From: Pseudomonadota bacterium
GTDB lineage: Bacteria; Pseudomonadota; Gammaproteobacteria; Burkholderiales; Burkholderiaceae_D
Direction of reading: 5' to 3'
Length of the DNA stretch: 7,224 nt
Assembly (NCBI GenBank): GCA_023420795.1
Contig: JAEZVM010000148.1
Coordinates: forward strand, 1-7,224
Of the stretch, positions 6,662 to 7,224 are shown piece by piece (within the stretch, counting starts at the first letter, position 1; every line of letters starts with the position of its first letter). A program made the translations under genes and the position numbers. The notes below the pieces were generated by a model that was given only the letters and a program-made list of their open reading frames with translations, searched no databases and was not told the DNA's origin.

Positions 6662-6700
6662 GAACGTGTTCGGCAATCGCTTGGGATTGCCAACAGGTTC
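6662..6700. repeat. Strong interrupted inverted repeat (15 paired bases) upstream of the mscS homologue
   Basis: On the plus strand the arms are GAAC-g-TGTT-c-GGCAATC, then the loop GCTTGG, then GATTGCC-AACA-g-GTTC. All 7+4+4 stem positions pair, with one G/G mismatch and one unpaired C. No T-run follows on either strand, so it is not a standard terminator. It starts seven bases beyond the T-tract of the MarR terminator. It could be an operator, the core of a structured leader or small RNA, or a second element that insulates the two units. Confidence 0.65.
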
Positions 6701-6706
6701 CAAGAG

Positions 6707-6730
6707 AAAAAAGGCCCCCCGAAGGGGGCC
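6707..6730 (-). terminator. Rho-independent terminator of the MarR-family gene
   Basis: On the minus strand the stem is GGCCCCC, loop TTCG, then GGGGGCC, followed directly by six T residues (6712-6707). The stem is 7 bp of pure G-C with a C(UUCG)G tetraloop, which is known to be exceptionally stable. It lies 45 bases after the TAA at 6776. The T-tract is on the minus-strand side only, so it acts on the MarR gene and separates it from the mscS run. Confidence 0.92.
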
Positions 6731-6775
6731 CCAAGCTGAGGCCGGTAACCTCATCGCAAAATTGTCCGGTCGTTG

Positions 6776-7224
6776 TTACAGCGTGAACGGCAACGGTTGC
6801 ATTCCGTAGTCTTCGTCCACCGTATCGATCACATCCAGCAGCGCCTGCAGCCCCCGGTTGAGCTCTTCCAGTCTGTGCTGGTCCATTTTGTGCAGCGCAT
6901 CGGGCAGCAGGCCCCGCGCTGGCTTGGGCGAACGCTGGATCAGCGCCGTGCCCTGTTCGGAAAGTGTGAGCCTGACGACCCTCTGGTCGCAGGCATCGCG
7001 GGTCTTGACCACATGCCCGCTCTTGACCAGCGCATCAAGCAGATTGCTGGTCGTGGTTTGATGGATGGCCAGCCGGCCGGCGATTTCGCCAACCCGTAGC
7101 CCCGGAGTTTCATACAGCTCTTTCAGTATCCAGAGCTGGGCGCCGCTGACGCCACATTGTTTCTCGATCCGTGCCGAATGTCGCTGCGCCGCACGGACAA
7201 CGATGCGCAGCCGTTTGAGGGCAT
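6776..7224 (-). CDS. MarR-family winged-helix transcriptional regulator, 5' end cut by the window edge
   Basis: The frame is open from the right edge for 149 codons to TAA at 6778-6776, so the true start lies outside the window. Only a few residues should be missing, since MarR proteins are usually 140-170 residues. Visible in order: an N-terminal helix (LKRLRIVVRAAQRHSARIEK); GVSGAQLWILKELYE; the helix-turn-helix LRVGEIAGRLAIHQTTTSNLLDALVKSGHV; the wing RDACDQRVVRLTLSEQG with the family's D-x-R signature (DQR); and a C-terminal dimerisation helix (HRLEELNRGLQALLDVIDTVDED). It should act as a dimer that binds palindromic DNA and is released by a small ligand or oxidation; ligand and targets are unknown. 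Two cysteines are visible, one in the KQCGVSG segment near the N-terminus and one in the wing (DACDQR); whether they are redox-active is not known. A GTG at 7012 gives a shorter open frame, but starting there would remove the helix-turn-helix, so it is not the start. Confidence 0.9.
   Translation of the reverse strand, partial: ALKRLRIVVRAAQRHSARIEKQCGVSGAQLWILKELYETPGLRVGEIAGRLAIHQTTTSNLLDALVKSGHVVKTRDACDQRVVRLTLSEQGTALIQRSPKPARGLLPDALHKMDQHRLEELNRGLQALLDVIDTVDEDYGMQPLPFTL

Noticed and set aside
6738..6752. GAGG...CCTC dyad between the MarR stop and its terminator
   Set aside because: A 4-bp stem with a 7-base loop is expected by chance, and the strong terminator beside it explains the region.
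7222..7224. ATG on the minus strand at the right edge as a start for the MarR gene
   Set aside because: It is out of frame with the winged-helix reading, so the real start must lie beyond the window.

Overview
The window is a compact block of minus-strand genes. GC content is about 60% by eye. Gene content and protein style suggest a betaproteobacterium of the order Burkholderiales, perhaps Oxalobacteraceae. That placement is inferred from protein resemblance; the window contains no rRNA, tRNA or other taxonomic marker.

Reading in the direction of transcription (right to left), the layout is as follows. (1) The 3' part of a MarR-family regulator enters from the right edge and ends at 6776. 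A strong intrinsic terminator with a UUCG loop (6707-6730) follows it. (2) The intergenic region to 6541 is rich in inverted repeats: one 15-bp interrupted hairpin and three small hairpins. It should hold the promoter and leader of the next unit. (3) A five-gene run follows with no recognisable terminator between genes: an MscS-family mechanosensitive channel; a 750-residue trehalose-6-phosphate synthase with an added membrane-anchored, sensor-like N-terminus; trehalose-6-phosphate phosphatase OtsB; a CPA-type cation:proton antiporter; and a YbdK-type glutamate-cysteine-ligase-like carboxylate-amine ligase that runs off the left edge. Gaps within the run are 14, 3, 54 and 1 bp.

The run reads as an osmotic and ionic stress module. 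The channel would release solutes on hypo-osmotic shock. OtsA and OtsB would make trehalose for hyperosmotic or desiccation stress. The antiporter would adjust K+/Na+ and pH, and the ligase would make a glutamyl-type small molecule.

The most unusual points are: the fusion of two membrane helices, an extracytoplasmic domain and a HAMP-like linker to the GT20 catalytic domain of OtsA; an antiporter that seems to lack the usual membrane-embedded aspartate; the translational coupling of that antiporter to a glutamate-cysteine-ligase homologue; and the hairpin-rich leader in front of the mscS homologue. The long plus-strand open frames lie antisense to the real genes and look like shadows.
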